A stretch of 6,359 bases of DNA from Singulisphaera sp. GP187. Its GTDB lineage: Bacteria; Pseudomonadota; Gammaproteobacteria; Burkholderiales; Burkholderiaceae_C. The notes beneath the pieces are model-generated. The model searched no databases and had not been told where the DNA came from. It saw nothing but the letters and a program-made list of their open reading frames with translations. The position numbers and the translations under genes are program-made. Shown here in pieces: positions 5,183 through 6,359 of the stretch; position 1 is the stretch's first letter, and each line of letters begins with the position of its first letter. The DNA lies in NCBI GenBank assembly GCA_943327965.2, contig CALPYQ020000102.1, positions 1 to 6,359 of the forward strand. Direction: 5' to 3'.

Positions 5183-6359
5183 GTTCGCGGGATTGGTTTC
5201 CCGCGACCGTCTATTATTCGGGAGACGGCTACTCAACGGCTGGCCCAAGGCTCATGGGTCGGCAGGCGGCCGGTCAGGGATTTTTACGGGCCTATGTTGA
5301 AGCCTCTCAAAAGCACAATCTGAAGGCTTCTGCATGGCTTGCGTTGCCTTCAAAGCAAGCCGAGGATGAAACCCGTGTTGGATTTCAAAAAGCAGGTCTT
5401 AGCGTTCCTTTAGAAATATTGAGCAGCCGCAACATGGGGGCCATTCAAAAGAGTGGCTGCTTGTATGTGCCGCAGCCCAATTTGGCGGATTTGGCCTCTC
5501 AGCGCATCCGCGTAGGGGAGCGGCAGTTTAGTCTTTGCGGCATTACACACACCACAGCGTCCCACGCTGTGATGAGCACTCTGGCGCAACTGCCATTGGC
5601 ACCCTTGCGACCTTGGGATGCGGTCATTTGTACCTCCCAGGCTGTGCTCAAGAGCGTGCAACAGTTATTGGATCAGCAGTTTGAATACCTCAAATGGAAG
5701 CTTGGTGCAACTCGCTTTGAGTTGCCACAACTGCCGGTTATTCCGCTGGGTGTTCATGTCAAAGACTATGAATTTTCTGATGCGAAAAAAAAAGCAGCTC
5801 GAGAAAAATTAGGATTGTCACAAAATGATGTAGCGGTGCTGTTTGTTGGACGTTTGTCTTTTCACGCCAAGGCACATCCGCATCCCATGTTGGTCGCTTT
5901 GCAAAATGTGGCGCGAACCAGTTCAAAAAAGATTCATCTCATTCAAGCTGGCTGGTTTGCCAATGAGCCTATTGAACAAGCCTTCAAGCAAGCTGCAAAA
6001 GAATTGGCACCCGATGTGACCCACCATTATTTGGACGGCCGTGACAGTCTTCAAAGAACAACGGCTTGGGCGGGTGCAGATATTTTTTGCTCCTTGGCAG
6101 ACAACATTCAAGAAACTTTTGGTTTAACGCCCATCGAGGCCATGGCGGCATCTTTGCCTCTAGTTGTTTCTGATTGGGATGGTTACAAAGACACAGTGCG
6201 TCACGAGGTTGATGGCTTTAGAGTGCCCACCTTCATTCCGCAAACTGGCGATGGTGTTGAGTTGGCTTCTTTGTATGAAAGAGGTCTGATTAACTACGAC
6301 ATGTATTGCGGCTATTCATGTGAATTTGTGGCCGTAGAAATTGCTAAGGCCACAGAGTA
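5179..6359 (+). CDS. Glycosyltransferase, GT4 fold (GT-B), 3' truncated by window
   Basis: The open frame runs 393 codons to the right edge without a stop; the rest of the gene is outside. The ATG overlaps the tolC stop (ATGA) and is followed by a conserved-looking GDGYSTAGPRLMGRQ segment (15-29), a typical GT-B N-terminal glycine-rich loop. Other marks are GITHTTAS (121-128), DAVICTS (147-153) and IPLGV (188-192) at the interdomain linker. The C-terminal Rossmann domain has GRL (224-226) with K231, the usual donor-phosphate-binding Arg/Lys pair, and the retaining-GT signature E312-x7-E320 within ETFGLTPIEAMAASLPLVVSD. The catalytic set looks complete, so it should transfer a sugar from an activated nucleotide sugar in the cytoplasm. 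Donor and acceptor cannot be read from sequence. Tight coupling to the T1SS suggests glycosylation of the RTX protein or synthesis of a surface glycan. The start has only a weak SD-like GGTGGG (5161-5166), so translational coupling is likely. An A9 run lies at 5785-5793. Downstream codons past E320 continue normally (SDWDGYKDTV). Confidence 0.92.
   Translation, partial: MSSRDWFPATVYYSGDGYSTAGPRLMGRQAAGQGFLRAYVEASQKHNLKASAWLALPSKQAEDETRVGFQKAGLSVPLEILSSRNMGAIQKSGCLYVPQPNLADLASQRIRVGERQFSLCGITHTTASHAVMSTLAQLPLAPLRPWDAVICTSQAVLKSVQQLLDQQFEYLKWKLGATRFELPQLPVIPLGVHVKDYEFSDAKKKAAREKLGLSQNDVAVLFVGRLSFHAKAHPHPMLVALQNVARTSSKKIHLIQAGWFANEPIEQAFKQAAKELAPDVTHHYLDGRDSLQRTTAWAGADIFCSLADNIQETFGLTPIEAMAASLPLVVSDWDGYKDTVRHEVDGFRVPTFIPQTGDGVELASLYERGLINYDMYCGYSCEFVAVEIAKATE
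5185..5206 (+). other. Perfect 8-bp GC-rich hairpin at the tolC/glycosyltransferase junction
   Basis: TCGCGGGA (5185-5192) and TCCCGCGA (5199-5206) are exact reverse complements around a 6-nt loop TTGGTT. The stem begins 3 nt after the tolC stop and covers codons 3-10 of the glycosyltransferase gene. It is not followed by a T-run (CCGTCTATTATT instead), so it is not a canonical intrinsic terminator. It could slow translation initiation of the glycosyltransferase, shield the 3' end of the secretion-gene mRNA from exonucleases, or be chance. The pairing is certain; the function is not. Confidence 0.5.
5785..5793 (+). repeat. A9 homopolymer inside the glycosyltransferase gene
   Basis: Nine consecutive A encode K203-K205 just ahead of the second Rossmann domain. 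Loss of one A leads to TAG at 5810-5812; gain of one A leads to TGA at 5826-5828. Either slip thus removes the whole donor-binding domain with its R225/K231 and E312/E320 motifs. Runs of this length are known to allow polymerase slippage in bacteria; whether that happens here is unknown. Confidence 0.6.

Noticed and set aside
5185..5220. Intrinsic terminator after tolC
   Set aside because: The stem is good but there is no T-run after it, and it lies inside the coding start of the glycosyltransferase; full termination there would be inconsistent with the ATGA coupling.
5618..5812. Plus-strand open frame in another phase within the glycosyltransferase gene
   Set aside because: It overlaps the longer frame that carries the GT4 motifs and shows no domain of its own. 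Its stop matters only as the terminator of a slipped reading frame after the A9 tract.

Overview
The window reads as one plus-strand operon, entered mid-gene and left mid-gene. It encodes an RTX-type surface or exported protein (3' end only), a complete dedicated type I secretion system (ABC permease/ATPase, membrane fusion protein, TolC-family outer-membrane channel), and a GT4-fold glycosyltransferase (5' part only). An outer-membrane TolC protein with a Sec signal peptide shows a Gram-negative host. Overall protein style, heavy TTG use for leucine, and the resemblance of the glycosyltransferase to proteins I recall from Burkholderiales suggest a freshwater-type betaproteobacterium (Comamonadaceae-like). 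That placement is inference.

Layout: 1-611 is the RTX protein C-terminus, with glycine/aspartate nonapeptides and then a C-terminal secretion-signal domain. 625-2436 is the T1SS ABC transporter, which lacks a C39-like N-terminal domain. 2429-3736 is the HlyD/PrtE-type adaptor. 3758-5182 is the TolC-type channel. 5179-6359 is the glycosyltransferase, which runs off the right edge with no stop codon. Junctions are very tight: a 13-nt gap, an 8-nt overlap, a 21-nt gap and a 4-nt ATGA overlap. I see no credible internal promoter or intrinsic terminator, so all five genes are probably co-transcribed from a promoter left of the window. No stretch over 300 bases lacks a gene. I see no tRNA, rRNA, CRISPR array, insertion sequence or minus-strand gene.

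How the genes work together (inference from family knowledge): the RTX protein is exported unfolded through the ABC-MFP-TolC channel, guided by its C-terminal signal, and folds outside on binding calcium through its nonapeptides. The translationally coupled glycosyltransferase suggests that a glycan accompanies this export. It could decorate the RTX protein, or be the surface polysaccharide that anchors it, as in the Caulobacter RsaA S-layer locus, where T1SS genes lie beside O-polysaccharide genes. The less routine features are at the 3' end: a perfect 8-bp hairpin in the first codons of the glycosyltransferase gene, and an A9 tract in that gene where slippage in either direction gives immediate premature termination.
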